A stretch of 64,000 bases of DNA from Actinoplanes sp040639655 (GCF_040639655.1 NZ_JBFAAI010000008.1:1-64000), one strand, 5' to 3'. Numbered from the stretch's first letter, positions 8,461-17,189 are shown. The notes: generated by a model not told the origin, from the sequence alone. Made by a program: numbers and translations.

Positions 8461-9821
8461 TCGCGGTCGCGGCGGAAGCGCACGCCGGGCCCGCACCGCG
8501 AACCACCAAGAACCGGACGCTGCCGTCCTGGCCGGTCGCCGGCGTCCTGATGTTCTACCCGCTCTGGTGGGCGCTCGGCCTGGGCGTGCTGATCTTCCCG
8601 ATGACGGCCGTGGTCATGCTCTTCCTGCTGATCCGCCGACGCGCGGCCGGCCGGACGCTGCGGCTGCCGCCGGGCTTCGCCTGGTGGGCGATCTTCCTGC
8701 TCGCGGTGGTGGTGAGCATCGCCGCACTGGGTGCGGATCCGCCGGGCACGGTCGCGGAACGCGCCAGCGAGCGGCTGGTCGCCGTCGTCTACAAGCTTTC
8801 GATGTACCTCTCGCTGACCGTTCTGCTGATCTACGCCGGCAACCTGACCGAGGCGGAGCTGTCCCGGCGGCGGCTCGTGCGGCTGCTCGGCGGCATGTTC
8901 GTGCTGACCGTGGCGGGCGGGCTGCTCGGCATGGTGGCCGGGAACTTCGAGTTCACCTCGCCGATCGAGTGGCTGCTGCCGTCCGGGGTGCGCAACAAGG
9001 GTTTCGTACGGTCGCTCGTCCATCCGTACGCCGCACAGATCATGGACATCGTCGGTGACGCCAAGCCGCGCCCGGCCGCACCGTGGGGCTACACCAACAC
9101 CTGGGGCAACAACTTCTGCCTGCTCGCGCCGTGGCTGGTGGTGGCCGCCTGGTGGAGCCGCAGCTCCGGCAAGAAGTTCCTGGCCGTGCTCTGCCTGGCC
9201 GTCTCGGTGGTGCCGGCGGTCGCCTCGCTGAACCGGGGCCTGTGGATCGGTGTCGGCCTGCTGCTCCTCTACGTGGCGTTCCGCTACGTGCTGGCCGGCC
9301 GGCTGTGGATCCTGGCGCTGCTGCCGGTGGTGACGGCCGGCCTGGCGCTGGCCATGATCGCCACACCGCTCGGCGACACGGTGCAGGCCCGGCTGGACAA
9401 CGGCAAGTCCAACGGCGTCCGCTCGTTCCTCATCGACAAGGCCGTCGACGGATTCTTCGGCTCGCCGGTCATCGGGTACGGCGGCACCCGTAACACCCTC
9501 GGCGGGCGCAACTCGATCACCGTGGGTGAGAGCGCGGGTTGTGAGCGCTGCGGCAACTTCACGGTCGGTGGCAACGGGCAGCTCTGGCAGTTGATCTATG
9601 CGCACGGTGCGGCCGGCACCGTGGGCTATCTGGGCTTCTTCGCGTACGGCCTGTGGCGGTTCCGCCGGGACCGCAGCCCGATCGGCATCGCCGGCAGCGC
9701 TGCGCTCGTGACGTCGTTCTCCGCGATGCTCTGGTACAACTCGCTGGTCACCCCCCTGGCCTTCATGGTTCTGGCATATGCGCTGCTCTGGCGCAACTGG
9801 ACAGATGGGGAGAACACTTGA
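8457..9821 (+). CDS. O-antigen ligase/polymerase-type membrane protein (Wzy-like)
   Basis: A 454-residue protein with about ten to eleven hydrophobic segments and a large extracytoplasmic loop (about 165-210 and 310-385). It has the layout of the Wzy_C/RfaL superfamily. The motif SLNRGLWIGVGLLLLY followed by the long loop with Arg-rich stretches is typical of O-antigen polymerases. ATG start in a four-base overlap (ATGA) with the co-polymerase gene, which supports a joint role in chain assembly. It could be a ligase rather than a polymerase. Confidence 0.8.
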   Translation: MIAVAAEAHAGPAPRTTKNRTLPSWPVAGVLMFYPLWWALGLGVLIFPMTAVVMLFLLIRRRAAGRTLRLPPGFAWWAIFLLAVVVSIAALGADPPGTVAERASERLVAVVYKLSMYLSLTVLLIYAGNLTEAELSRRRLVRLLGGMFVLTVAGGLLGMVAGNFEFTSPIEWLLPSGVRNKGFVRSLVHPYAAQIMDIVGDAKPRPAAPWGYTNTWGNNFCLLAPWLVVAAWWSRSSGKKFLAVLCLAVSVVPAVASLNRGLWIGVGLLLLYVAFRYVLAGRLWILALLPVVTAGLALAMIATPLGDTVQARLDNGKSNGVRSFLIDKAVDGFFGSPVIGYGGTRNTLGGRNSITVGESAGCERCGNFTVGGNGQLWQLIYAHGAAGTVGYLGFFAYGLWRFRRDRSPIGIAGSAALVTSFSAMLWYNSLVTPLAFMVLAYALLWRNWTDGENT

Positions 9822-11047
9822 GCCCGGTTAAGACCGCCCCCGCGGCACTGACCGCCGGAGACGCTGCTCTCCGGACCCAGTACCTGACCGAGGTGCTCGG
9901 ACTGCTCTATCCACGGCCGTGCCGGACGGATGGCACGCCCGGCCCGCTCGTGACCGAGTATCTGGTGGTCCCGAACGCACACCGGCCACGCCTGCTGGTG
10001 CCGACCCTCTCCCCCGCGGTCGCCGCGGCCGCGGTACGCAGATACGCCGAACCGCAGTCCCGGATGGCCCGGCTCAAGCGCGACGCCGTGGTGGCGGCCG
10101 TGCACGCCCGCGCCACCGGATTGCTGTTCCGCGACCGGATCCGGGTGACCGGCCCGGTCTCGGCCGGCATCGACGGGTACCTCAGCGAGGCTCTGCGCCG
10201 CGACCTGGCGGTGAGCATCCACATCGGGCCGGCGCGGGCCAACCGCAAACCGGTGCTCCAGCTGCTCAGCCCGGACGGCGACACCTTCGCCTTCGGCAAG
10301 ATCGGCACCGGCCCGCTGACCCGGACCCTGGTCAAGGCCGAGACCGCGGCCCTGACCACGCTTGGCGGCAGCGGACTGAGCAAGCTGACCGTGCCACGGT
10401 TGCTGCACGCCGGGCAGTGGCGGGGCATGCAGGTGCTGGTCCAGTCGGCGCTGCCGGTGTGGCTGCCCCGGGCGCCGCTGACCCAGCGCCGGCTGACCGC
10501 CGCGATGCTCGACATCGCCGGCTGCTGCGGGCACACGACCGGGCCGCTGACCGGCAGCGGGTACTGGCACGAGCTGAAGTCCCGGCTGGCCGCGGTCGCT
10601 GACCGGCCGGAGGGCTCCGGCCTGGCCGCCGCGGTGGACGTGCTGGCCGCGCACAGCGGGGAGACCGCGTTGCGGTACGGCGCGTGGCACGGCGACTGGG
10701 CTCCGTGGAACATGGCGAACCTCGCCGACACGCTGCTCGTCTGGGACTGGGAGCGGTTCGCCACCGGTGTGCCGCTCGGTTTCGACGCCATCCACCACGA
10801 GCTGCAGAAACGTATTCAATCCACCGGCGACGCCCGGGCCGCGGTCGAGGCGACCGTACAGCGGGCCGACGAGTTGCTCGCCCCCTTCGGGGTGGCGCCG
10901 GTGGCCCGCGAGATCACCGCTCTGCTCTACCTGGTCGACCTCGCGGTCCGTTACCTGACCGACAAACAGGCCGAGGCCGGTGCCCGGCTCGGTGTGCTGG
11001 GGACCTGGCTGCTGCCGGTGCTGATCCGGCGTGTGGAGGAGCTGTAG
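9818..11047 (+). CDS. APH/choline-kinase-like phosphotransferase
   Basis: A 409-residue protein. The C-terminal half has the Brenner-type phosphotransferase motifs HGDWAPWNM (His291, Asp293, Asn298) and VWDWE (Asp310), as in aminoglycoside and choline kinases. The N-terminal half shows a weak N-lobe (FAFGKIGTGPLTRTLVKAE). I chose the TTG at 9818 because it sits six bases after GGGGAG and overlaps the previous TGA as TTGA; the longer frame would lie inside the polymerase gene. In an assembly operon it may phosphorylate a sugar or a polymer substituent. A resistance role is unlikely from context. Function is inferred. Confidence 0.72.
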   Translation: MSPVKTAPAALTAGDAALRTQYLTEVLGLLYPRPCRTDGTPGPLVTEYLVVPNAHRPRLLVPTLSPAVAAAAVRRYAEPQSRMARLKRDAVVAAVHARATGLLFRDRIRVTGPVSAGIDGYLSEALRRDLAVSIHIGPARANRKPVLQLLSPDGDTFAFGKIGTGPLTRTLVKAETAALTTLGGSGLSKLTVPRLLHAGQWRGMQVLVQSALPVWLPRAPLTQRRLTAAMLDIAGCCGHTTGPLTGSGYWHELKSRLAAVADRPEGSGLAAAVDVLAAHSGETALRYGAWHGDWAPWNMANLADTLLVWDWERFATGVPLGFDAIHHELQKRIQSTGDARAAVEATVQRADELLAPFGVAPVAREITALLYLVDLAVRYLTDKQAEAGARLGVLGTWLLPVLIRRVEEL

Positions 11048-11049
11048 CC

Positions 11050-11928
11050 ATGCATGTACGCAATCTGCCGGCCCCGGTGAAACGGGTCGTGCATCTGGGC
11101 TCCCGCTCGTACGGCCGGCTCACCGCCGAGAGCCGGATGCTGCCGTCGTTCCTGATCTGCGGCGGGCAGCGCTGCGGCACCACGTCGCTGTACCGCGCGC
11201 TGGCCGCCCACCCGGTGGTGCTCAAGGCGGTGCTGCACAAGGGCGTGCACTACTTCGACACGTCGTACGACCGGGGGGCGGGCTGGTACCGCGGCCACTT
11301 CCCGACGTTGCGCAGCGCGGAACGGATCGGCGAGAAGTACGGGGTCCGGGCGCAGACGTTCGAGTCCAGCCCGTACTACATGTACCACCCGCAGGCGGCC
11401 GCCCGGATCGCGCGCGACCTGCCGTACGCCAAGCTCGTGGTCCTGGTCCGGGACCCGGTGGAACGTGCCTACTCGCAGCACCACCACGAGGTGGCCCGCG
11501 CCTACGAGTCGGAGCAGGACTTCGGGTCCGCGCTGACCCTGGAGCCGGCCCGGCTGCACCGCCAGGAGGAACGGCTCACGCTCGATCCCGGCTACTACAG
11601 CTTCGCTCACCAGCATCACGCCTACCGGGCCCGCGGCGAGTACGCCCGCTACCTGAGCGTGATGGCCCAGCACGTCGGCCGGGAACGCATCCACGTGGTG
11701 GAGAGCGAGCGGTTCTTCACCGAGCCGGAGGCCGTGTACGACGAGGTGTGCGGGTTCCTCGGGCTGCCGGTGGGGCTTCCGTACCCGGCTTTCGACCGGC
11801 ACAACGCCCGGCCGCGGCAGGCCGAGATGGACCCGGGTCTGCGCCGTGACCTGAGCGAGTACTACCGGCCGCACGACGAGGCGCTGGCCGGATGGCTGGG
11901 ACACACCCCCGTGTGGCGCCGCGGGTGA
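11050..11928 (+). CDS. PAPS-dependent sulfotransferase
   Basis: A 292-residue cytosolic sulfotransferase. The 5'-phosphosulfate loop is FLICGGQRCGTTSLYRAL (about 34-51) and the 3'-phosphate site is LVRDPVERAYS (Arg134, Ser142). The pattern and the early LHKGVHYFD motif resemble the carbohydrate (heparan/NDST-like) branch. It starts two bases after the kinase stop. Together with the APS kinase at 5143 it implies that the polymer or its precursor is sulfated in the cytoplasm. Confidence 0.87.
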   Translation: MHVRNLPAPVKRVVHLGSRSYGRLTAESRMLPSFLICGGQRCGTTSLYRALAAHPVVLKAVLHKGVHYFDTSYDRGAGWYRGHFPTLRSAERIGEKYGVRAQTFESSPYYMYHPQAAARIARDLPYAKLVVLVRDPVERAYSQHHHEVARAYESEQDFGSALTLEPARLHRQEERLTLDPGYYSFAHQHHAYRARGEYARYLSVMAQHVGRERIHVVESERFFTEPEAVYDEVCGFLGLPVGLPYPAFDRHNARPRQAEMDPGLRRDLSEYYRPHDEALAGWLGHTPVWRRG

Positions 11929-13427
11929 CGGCGACCGCTGAACCGCTCGACCGGGCCCGCGAGACCCGGGGCGCGGCCCGTGGCGGACTGGCCAACATGG
12001 CCGGTTCGGTGCTGGCCGGCGGCACCGGGGTTGCGGTCACCTGGATCGTGGCGCGGGCGCTCGGACCCGAGGAAGCCGGTGCGTTCTTCGCCGCGACGGC
12101 CGCGTTCGTGCTTGTCGGCGGCCTGGCGAAGCTCGGTACCAACACCGGCCTGGTGTACTGGCCGGCCCGGCTGCGGGCCACCGGACAGGACCGCCTGCTG
12201 GGGGCCTGCCTGCGCGCGGGAATCCCGCCGGTGGTGGTGTTCTCACTGCTCCTGGCGGTGGCGATGTGGCTGGCCGCGCCGTGGATCGCCCAGCTCACGG
12301 CGGGCGGCTCGCCGGACGTGATCGGCCGGCACACCACGGGGCTTCGGGTCCTGGCCGTCTTCGTCCCGCTGCAGGCTCTCACCGACGTGCTGCTCACCGT
12401 GACCCGCGGCTACCGGAGCATGCGGCCGACCGTGCTGCTGGACCGGCTGCTGCGCAGCGGGTTGCAGCTGCTGGCGGTCGGCGCGGCCGGGGTCGCCGCG
12501 ATGTGGGCGTCGGCCTCCCTGCCGGTGTTCGCGCTGGCCTGGGCCGCCCCGTACCTGCCGGTTGCGGTTCTCGCGGCCTTCGCGGCGCGCCGGGCGTACC
12601 GCACAGGTCTGGATCTCTCCGAGACCAGCCGGAGCGAGCGACGGCGGGTGAGCCGGGATTTCTGGGTCTTCACCGGTCCCCGGGCGGTGGCCGCGGTCGC
12701 CCAGCTGGCGTTGCAGCGGGTGGACGTGCTGCTGGTGGCGGCGCTGGGCGGGCTGGCACCGGCGGCGGTCTACGCGGTGGCCGGGCGGTTCGTGGTGCTG
12801 ATCCAATTCGCCAACCAAGGGCTGTCACAGTCGGTGCAGCCGCGGCTCGCCGAGGCGCTCAGCACCGGCGATCACGCGGCCGCCAAGCGCCTGTACCAGA
12901 CCGCGACCGGCTGGCTCGTACTGGTGACGTGGCCGATCTGCCTGCTGGTGATCGCGTTCGCGCCGCACTATCTGAGCCTGTTCGGTGCCGGGTACGCCGC
13001 CGGGGCGCCCGTGGTGCTGGTGCTGGCCGCCGCGATGCTGCTGGCGACCGGCTGCGGAATGGTCGACATGGTGCTCGCCATGGCCGGCCGCACCTCGGCG
13101 AACCTGGCCAACGTGCTGATCGCCCTGGCCGTCACCGTCGGCCTGGACGTGCTGCTGATCCCGCGCTGGGGCGCGCTCGGCGCAGCGATCGGGCTGGCCG
13201 GGGCCATGGTGGTGAACAACCTGCTGCCACTGGCGCAGGTCTACCGCAGCACCCGTCTGCACCCGTTCGGGCGCGGCACCCTTCTCGGGGCGTCGCTCGC
13301 CGTGGTTTGTTTCGGATTTGTCGTTGTTTTTCCGGCTGCGCTGGTCATTGCCGTCCCGGCGTACGCCGCGGGGGTCTGGCTGCTGCGCGGACCGTTGACG
13401 CTCGGCGCATTTAGGAGGAAATCTTGA
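11925..13427 (+). CDS. Polysaccharide flippase, Wzx/MviN-like
   Basis: A 500-residue protein with 12-14 hydrophobic segments, matching the polysaccharide-transport (MATE-like) superfamily. It has the short basic N-terminus, a long first segment (GSVLAGGTGVAVTWIVARAL) and the GPEEAGAFF-type loop. I chose the GTG at 11925, overlapping the sulfotransferase TGA by four bases; an ATG at 11892 would overlap by 37 bp. It should move lipid-linked repeat units across the membrane to the Wzy-like polymerase. Confidence 0.85.
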   Translation: MTATAEPLDRARETRGAARGGLANMAGSVLAGGTGVAVTWIVARALGPEEAGAFFAATAAFVLVGGLAKLGTNTGLVYWPARLRATGQDRLLGACLRAGIPPVVVFSLLLAVAMWLAAPWIAQLTAGGSPDVIGRHTTGLRVLAVFVPLQALTDVLLTVTRGYRSMRPTVLLDRLLRSGLQLLAVGAAGVAAMWASASLPVFALAWAAPYLPVAVLAAFAARRAYRTGLDLSETSRSERRRVSRDFWVFTGPRAVAAVAQLALQRVDVLLVAALGGLAPAAVYAVAGRFVVLIQFANQGLSQSVQPRLAEALSTGDHAAAKRLYQTATGWLVLVTWPICLLVIAFAPHYLSLFGAGYAAGAPVVLVLAAAMLLATGCGMVDMVLAMAGRTSANLANVLIALAVTVGLDVLLIPRWGALGAAIGLAGAMVVNNLLPLAQVYRSTRLHPFGRGTLLGASLAVVCFGFVVVFPAALVIAVPAYAAGVWLLRGPLTLGAFRRKS

Positions 13428-14158
13428 CCAGCGATTACACCGAGGTGTTCCAGGACACCGAGGCGGTCGAGAAGTACGAGACCGTGACGTACGCCCCGGA
13501 CAGCTACGCGTCACGGATCAACGATCGGCAACGGGACTACCTGCGGTCCCTGGTCCGCCGCGAGTTCACCGAGAACCCGCCGGTGCACCACGACTTCGCC
13601 TGCGGCACCGGCCGGGCGATCCGCGCGCTGCACGGCCTGGTCCGGGAGGCCCACGGGTACGACACGTCGGCCGAGATGATGGCGAAGGCGGCCGAGGTCG
13701 GATCCCGGGCGTACTGGCACCGGGTGGACGGCGAAGGTCCCGTGCCGCAGCCGGTGGCGGCCGGCTTCCCGGCGATCGTCACGATCTTCCGGCTGCTGCT
13801 CAACGTGGACGACAGCATCCGCGACCGGGCTCTCGCCTTCGCCGCCAAGGTGCTGCCGCACCGCGGGTCCGGGGTGCTCGTGGTGGAGAACCACGGCAAC
13901 GCCGGTTCGGTACGGCATCTGCGCGCCCGGCGGCACGACGGCGAGCGATGGTTCGCCGAACTCTCCCACGAGCAGGTCGAAGAGCTGCTGGCCCGGCACG
14001 GGTTCGAGATCGTGGAGCGGCGCGGGTTCTCGATGCTCACCCCGTCACTGCACGACAGCCGGATGGCGCGGATCGCCGACGCGGCTGCTCGCAAACTGCC
14101 CGGCAGCGACGGGTACGCGGTCAACGTCCTCTACACCGCCCGGCGCGTCCATGCGTAG
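13424..14158 (+). CDS. SAM-dependent methyltransferase
   Basis: A 244-residue class I methyltransferase. Motif I is HHDFACGTGRAIRAL (about 45-58), the ribose-binding acidic residue lies in GYDTSAEMM, and SGVLVVENHG is the strand 4-5 region. The TTG start at 13424 sits five bases after a perfect AGGAGG and overlaps the flippase stop (TTGA). In this operon it would O- or N-methylate a sugar unit or cap the chain. Confidence 0.82.
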   Translation: MTSDYTEVFQDTEAVEKYETVTYAPDSYASRINDRQRDYLRSLVRREFTENPPVHHDFACGTGRAIRALHGLVREAHGYDTSAEMMAKAAEVGSRAYWHRVDGEGPVPQPVAAGFPAIVTIFRLLLNVDDSIRDRALAFAAKVLPHRGSGVLVVENHGNAGSVRHLRARRHDGERWFAELSHEQVEELLARHGFEIVERRGFSMLTPSLHDSRMARIADAAARKLPGSDGYAVNVLYTARRVHA

Positions 14159-15143
14159 GTTCCTGCCGGCGCTCCTGGCAGTGCTCCTGCTGGGTGGGTG
14201 CTGGTCGGACGATCGCGAGGAGCCGGCCCCGCAACCGTCGCCCGACCTGTCCGCACCGCCGCGCGCGGTGGCGGTCAACCCAGGGCCGTTCGAGGCGGGG
14301 CCGTACAAGCCACCCCGTCGCGGCGCGCTGTTCGGGGCCTGGATCAAGCCCGAGGAACTGACCCATGTGGGCCGGCTCACCGCGGTGGCGGCGCTGGAGA
14401 AGTCGATGGGGCGGCGGCTGGACTTCATCAACACGTACCGGCGGTTCGAACAGATGATGGGCACCCCCTCGGACGAGGCGTTCCTCGCCGACGGCGCCTC
14501 CCTGATGATCAGCTGGGCGACCGGTGACAACCGGTCCATCCTGGCCGGTGAGCACGACGACCTGATCCGGAAGCAGGCAGTCGCGATCCGGAAGATCAAG
14601 AAGCCGGTGCTGCTGCGGATGCGCTGGGAGATGGACCGGCCCAACCTGCAGGCCACCATGTGGTCCGGCGAGGACTACATCGCCGCCTGGCGGTACGTCC
14701 GCAAGATCTTCCAGCAGGAGAAGACCGAGAACGTGTCCTGGGTGTGGTGCCCCACCGCCGAGGGCTTCATCCGCGGTGACGCCCCCGCCTTCTACCCCGG
14801 CGACGACCAGGTCGACTGGACCTGCGTGGACGTTTACGCCGGATTCGAGTTCCGGCCGATCGGGCAGCTGATGGGACCGTTCCTCGAGTGGGCCGCCCAG
14901 CGACCGAAACCGATCGTGATCGGCGAGTTCGGGGTGGCCAAGGCGTGGGGCTCGGACTCCCGGGCCGCCTGGCTCAAGGACGCCGAGCGGACCTTCAAGG
15001 CGAACAAGCAGATCAAGGCGATCGCCTACTTCGAGTCCGACCCGGAGGGGAACGGCCCCAATCAGCAGTTCCAGCTGACCGGGGACAAACGTGCCTTCCG
15101 GGCCTTCCAGCGGCTGGTGCAGGACCCGTACTTCAACCGCTGA
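14151..15143 (+). CDS. GH26-like hydrolase lipoprotein
   Basis: A 330-residue protein with a lipoprotein signal (MRRFLPALLAVLLLGGC, lipid Cys17), a short Pro-rich linker and a family-26-like catalytic domain. The acid/base candidate is Glu160 in LRMRWEMDRP and the nucleophile candidate is Glu259 in IVIGEFGVAK. CVDVYAG is a typical strand of the barrel. It overlaps the methyltransferase by eight bases, so it is the last gene of the assembly operon and a membrane-anchored editor of the polymer. It is a distant relative of the secreted enzyme at 3657. Confidence 0.75.
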   Translation: MRRFLPALLAVLLLGGCWSDDREEPAPQPSPDLSAPPRAVAVNPGPFEAGPYKPPRRGALFGAWIKPEELTHVGRLTAVAALEKSMGRRLDFINTYRRFEQMMGTPSDEAFLADGASLMISWATGDNRSILAGEHDDLIRKQAVAIRKIKKPVLLRMRWEMDRPNLQATMWSGEDYIAAWRYVRKIFQQEKTENVSWVWCPTAEGFIRGDAPAFYPGDDQVDWTCVDVYAGFEFRPIGQLMGPFLEWAAQRPKPIVIGEFGVAKAWGSDSRAAWLKDAERTFKANKQIKAIAYFESDPEGNGPNQQFQLTGDKRAFRAFQRLVQDPYFNR

Positions 15144-15507
15144 TCCGCTCGAGGAACTCCAGGCGGTTGCCATGACCGTCGGCCGAGTAGAGCCGCCGGT
15201 GACCCGGGAAGTGGGGATCCCACTCGACCGGGTGGCCGGCGGCCTCGAGCGTGCCCGCCAGAGCGTCGAGGTCGCTGATCAGCACGCCGGGGTGCGACTT
15301 GCGGGCCGGGACGAAGTCCGGGACCGGGGACAGGTGCACCTCCCAGCCACCCGCGCGGAACCAGCAGCCACCACGGGCCGCGAGCACCGGCGGCTTGACG
15401 ACCTCGGCCATGCCGAGGACGCCGCTGTAGAACGCACGGGCCTCGCCCTCGCCGCCCGGTGGGATCAGAAGCTGCACATGGTGCAGGTCATCGATACGGA
15501 AACCCAT
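15133..15507 (-). CDS. VOC (glyoxalase/bleomycin-resistance) family protein
   Basis: A 124-residue protein with the paired beta-alpha-beta-beta-beta modules of the vicinal-oxygen-chelate fold. Metal-ligand candidates are the His of LHHVQL, a Glu in GGWEVHL, the His of SHPGVLI and the Glu of GNRLEFLE. The start ATG at 15507 has TAAGGT six bases upstream and no Shine-Dalgarno, so it is probably leaderless. It is convergent with the lipoprotein gene, overlapping it by 11 bases. Substrate unknown. Confidence 0.8.
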   Translation of the reverse strand: MGFRIDDLHHVQLLIPPGGEGEARAFYSGVLGMAEVVKPPVLAARGGCWFRAGGWEVHLSPVPDFVPARKSHPGVLISDLDALAGTLEAAGHPVEWDPHFPGHRRLYSADGHGNRLEFLERISG

Positions 15508-15513
15508 ACCCCG

Positions 15514-15535
15514 ACCTTAACAGTACGCGCGTACG
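15514..15535 (-). promoter_or_regulatory. Leaderless promoter and AGTACG-NN-CGTAC palindrome of VOC gene
   Basis: TAAGGT (15519-15514) lies six bases before the ATG. Just upstream is the palindrome GTACGCGCGTAC (15523-15534), preceded by CA. The same half-sites with a two-base spacer occur upstream of icd at 25119-25136. Position between -35 and -10 fits a repressor site. Confidence 0.45.
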
Positions 15536-15617
15536 GTTAGCCAGCCGCCAAAAAGTGTCGTACGTGTGTTCCATAGTTGGCTCAGTCAGCCAGGCCGAGC
15601 CCGACGGGGGTGTCACG

Positions 15618-16187
15618 GTGTCCTACCTCGACGACTTCTTCGACGAACAGAGCGAGATCATCGAGAAGTTCGGCTGGGCCGTCGTGCACGTGGTCCCGAC
15701 CGAAGATGATCCCCCCGACACGGTTCCGTTCGCCTACACGGTCGGCCTGACCGGCTACGGCTTCCCCGAGCTGATCATCGCCGGACTGCCACCGGAGTCG
15801 GGACACGTGCTGCTCAACGAGATGGCCGGGCGGGTGTGCGACGAGGGCCTGCTGCTGCGGCACGGGCACCGCATCCTCGGGCTGCTCGACGGGCAGGACG
15901 TCCGGGTGGTGGCCGGCGAGATCGGCGAGGTGCTGTTCCCCGGTGCGGCGCTGATGCGCTACGGGGACGGGCGGGTGCGGCTGCTGCAGCTCGTCTGGCC
16001 CGATCCCGGTGATCGGTTCCCCTGGCAGAGCGGTTACGACTCGGCCGGCCATCCCCAGCCGACCATCGGTGCGCTGCTCGTGCGGGCCGGGCAGCGATGC
16101 CGGACGTTCCGCGGCATCCCCGGCACCCGAGCCCAGCGGGCCAGAAGACGGGCCGGCTTCCCCGGCGGTGAGGGCGGTCAGCCGTGA
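15618..16187 (+). CDS. DUF4262-type protein
   Basis: A 189-residue protein matching the actinobacterial DUF4262 pattern: FGWAVVHV near the N-terminus, then PFAYTVGLTGYGFPELIIAGLP, a region shared with other proteins of unknown function. No catalytic motif is evident. I chose the GTG at 15618, seven bases after GGGGG; an upstream reading frame starting at 15459 would run through the VOC promoter. The Arg-rich tail is not part of the domain. Confidence 0.75.
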   Translation: MSYLDDFFDEQSEIIEKFGWAVVHVVPTEDDPPDTVPFAYTVGLTGYGFPELIIAGLPPESGHVLLNEMAGRVCDEGLLLRHGHRILGLLDGQDVRVVAGEIGEVLFPGAALMRYGDGRVRLLQLVWPDPGDRFPWQSGYDSAGHPQPTIGALLVRAGQRCRTFRGIPGTRAQRARRRAGFPGGEGGQP

Positions 16188-16214
16188 GAGCCGGCGGCGT
16201 TCGGGGCCGGTTGT

Positions 16215-17168
16215 TCAGCGGCGGCGGGCCCGGGCCAGCAGGCGCAGAGCGTAGGGGGCGTCGTGCCGCAGATAGCGGCCGGCCAGGCGCCGGGGCTCGA
16301 TGCCCAGCCGGTGCGCCCACTCCAGGCCGCTGCGCTGCATCCAGCGGGGAGCCCGCTCGACGTCCCCGGCGACGAAATTGACGGCAGCACCGCACCCGAC
16401 GAACCAGGCGCGGGGCAGCTGGGGGCGCAGTCGTTCGATGACCAGCTCCTGCTTGGGGAAGCCGAGCCCCACGAACACCATGTCCGGCTCGGCGGCCACG
16501 ACCTTGGCACAGACATCGGCGTAGGTGGCCTCGTCCTCCTCGAACCCGAACGGCGGACTGACGGTCCCCGCAATCCGCAGGCCCGGACACTCGCGGGCCA
16601 GCCGGGCGGCGGCTCGGGCGGCACCGTCCCGCACGCTCTTCGCCGCGCTCCTCTTCGCCACGCCACTTCCCAGCAGGTTCTTCTTCGCCGCGCCGCTTCG
16701 AGCCGGGCCGCTTGCCGCGCCGTTTCCGGCTGGCTCGCCCTCCACCTCGCCGTTTGCAGCCGCGTCGTCTCCGGCCGGGCGGTTTCGGGCTGGGTCGCTC
16801 TTCGCCGCGCCGGCGGCGGCCGGGGTTCCACCGATCACGAAGATCGAGCGGGAGTCGCGGCCGAGGCCCTCGGAGAGCGACCAGATCAGGCTGCTGCCGG
16901 CCACCCGCTCGGGCAGCGGCGCACCGCCCAGGCGGCTGGCCCAGATCAGCGGCATGCCGTCGGCAACGATCAGATCGGCGTCGTGAAGGTGCCGGCGAAC
17001 CGACGGATCGGCGGACGCACGGCGCAGAATGTCGACGTTGGGGGTGATGATCCGGCCGCCGCGACCGTAGGCGAGCGACTCCCGGACAACGGCTACGACC
17101 TCGTCTTCGGTGATGCGGTCGATACCCGTCCCATCCAGGTCCACACGGTCGAAAGCCTCGATAGTCAC
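16215..17168 (-). CDS. WecG/TagA/CpsF-type glycosyltransferase with internal insert
   Basis: A 317-residue glycosyltransferase of the WecG/TagA (GT26) family, which transfers sugars such as ManNAc(A) to lipid-linked acceptors. Family motifs are ITPNVDIL (about 41-48), DADLIVADGMPLIWASRL (63-80), ERVAGSSL, IFVIGG, VGLGFPKQELVIER and VGCGAAVNFVAGDVERAPRWMQ. Between IFVIGG and ARECPGLRIAGT there are about 65 extra residues (117-182), almost only Ala, Gly, Lys, Arg, Ser, Pro and Asn, absent from ordinary relatives of about 250 residues. It is divergent from the second sulfotransferase. Activity with the insert is plausible, since it falls in a surface loop. Confidence 0.83.
   Translation of the reverse strand: MTIEAFDRVDLDGTGIDRITEDEVVAVVRESLAYGRGGRIITPNVDILRRASADPSVRRHLHDADLIVADGMPLIWASRLGGAPLPERVAGSSLIWSLSEGLGRDSRSIFVIGGTPAAAGAAKSDPARNRPAGDDAAANGEVEGEPAGNGAASGPARSGAAKKNLLGSGVAKRSAAKSVRDGAARAAARLARECPGLRIAGTVSPPFGFEEDEATYADVCAKVVAAEPDMVFVGLGFPKQELVIERLRPQLPRAWFVGCGAAVNFVAGDVERAPRWMQRSGLEWAHRLGIEPRRLAGRYLRHDAPYALRLLARARRR
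16623..16820. repeat. Low-complexity coding insert with degenerate repeats
   Basis: On the plus strand the pieces CTTCGCCGCGCC and related CTTCGCCACGCC / GCTTGCCGCGCCG recur several times, together with variants of TTTCGGGCTGGGTCGCTC. The tract stays in frame and encodes the Ala/Gly/Lys-rich insert of the glycosyltransferase. It looks like an expanded repeat. Confidence 0.5.
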
Positions 17169-17189
17169 CTAACGCCTCCTTCTGCCTGC

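Noticed and set aside
4801..8496. Very long minus-strand open frame opposite the APS kinase and Wzz-like genes
   Set aside because: It is a by-product of high GC3 in the genes on the other strand. The translation is Arg/His/Gly-rich and low in complexity, has no recognisable motif, and would cover three well-supported genes.
7521..9605. Long minus-strand frame opposite the Wzz-like and polymerase genes
   Set aside because: Same shadow pattern. The plus-strand genes have coupled starts, membrane segments and family motifs.
9653..9817. Longer N-terminus for the APH-like protein
   Set aside because: It would lie inside the polymerase gene. The TTG at 9818 has a good ribosome site and the usual four-base overlap.
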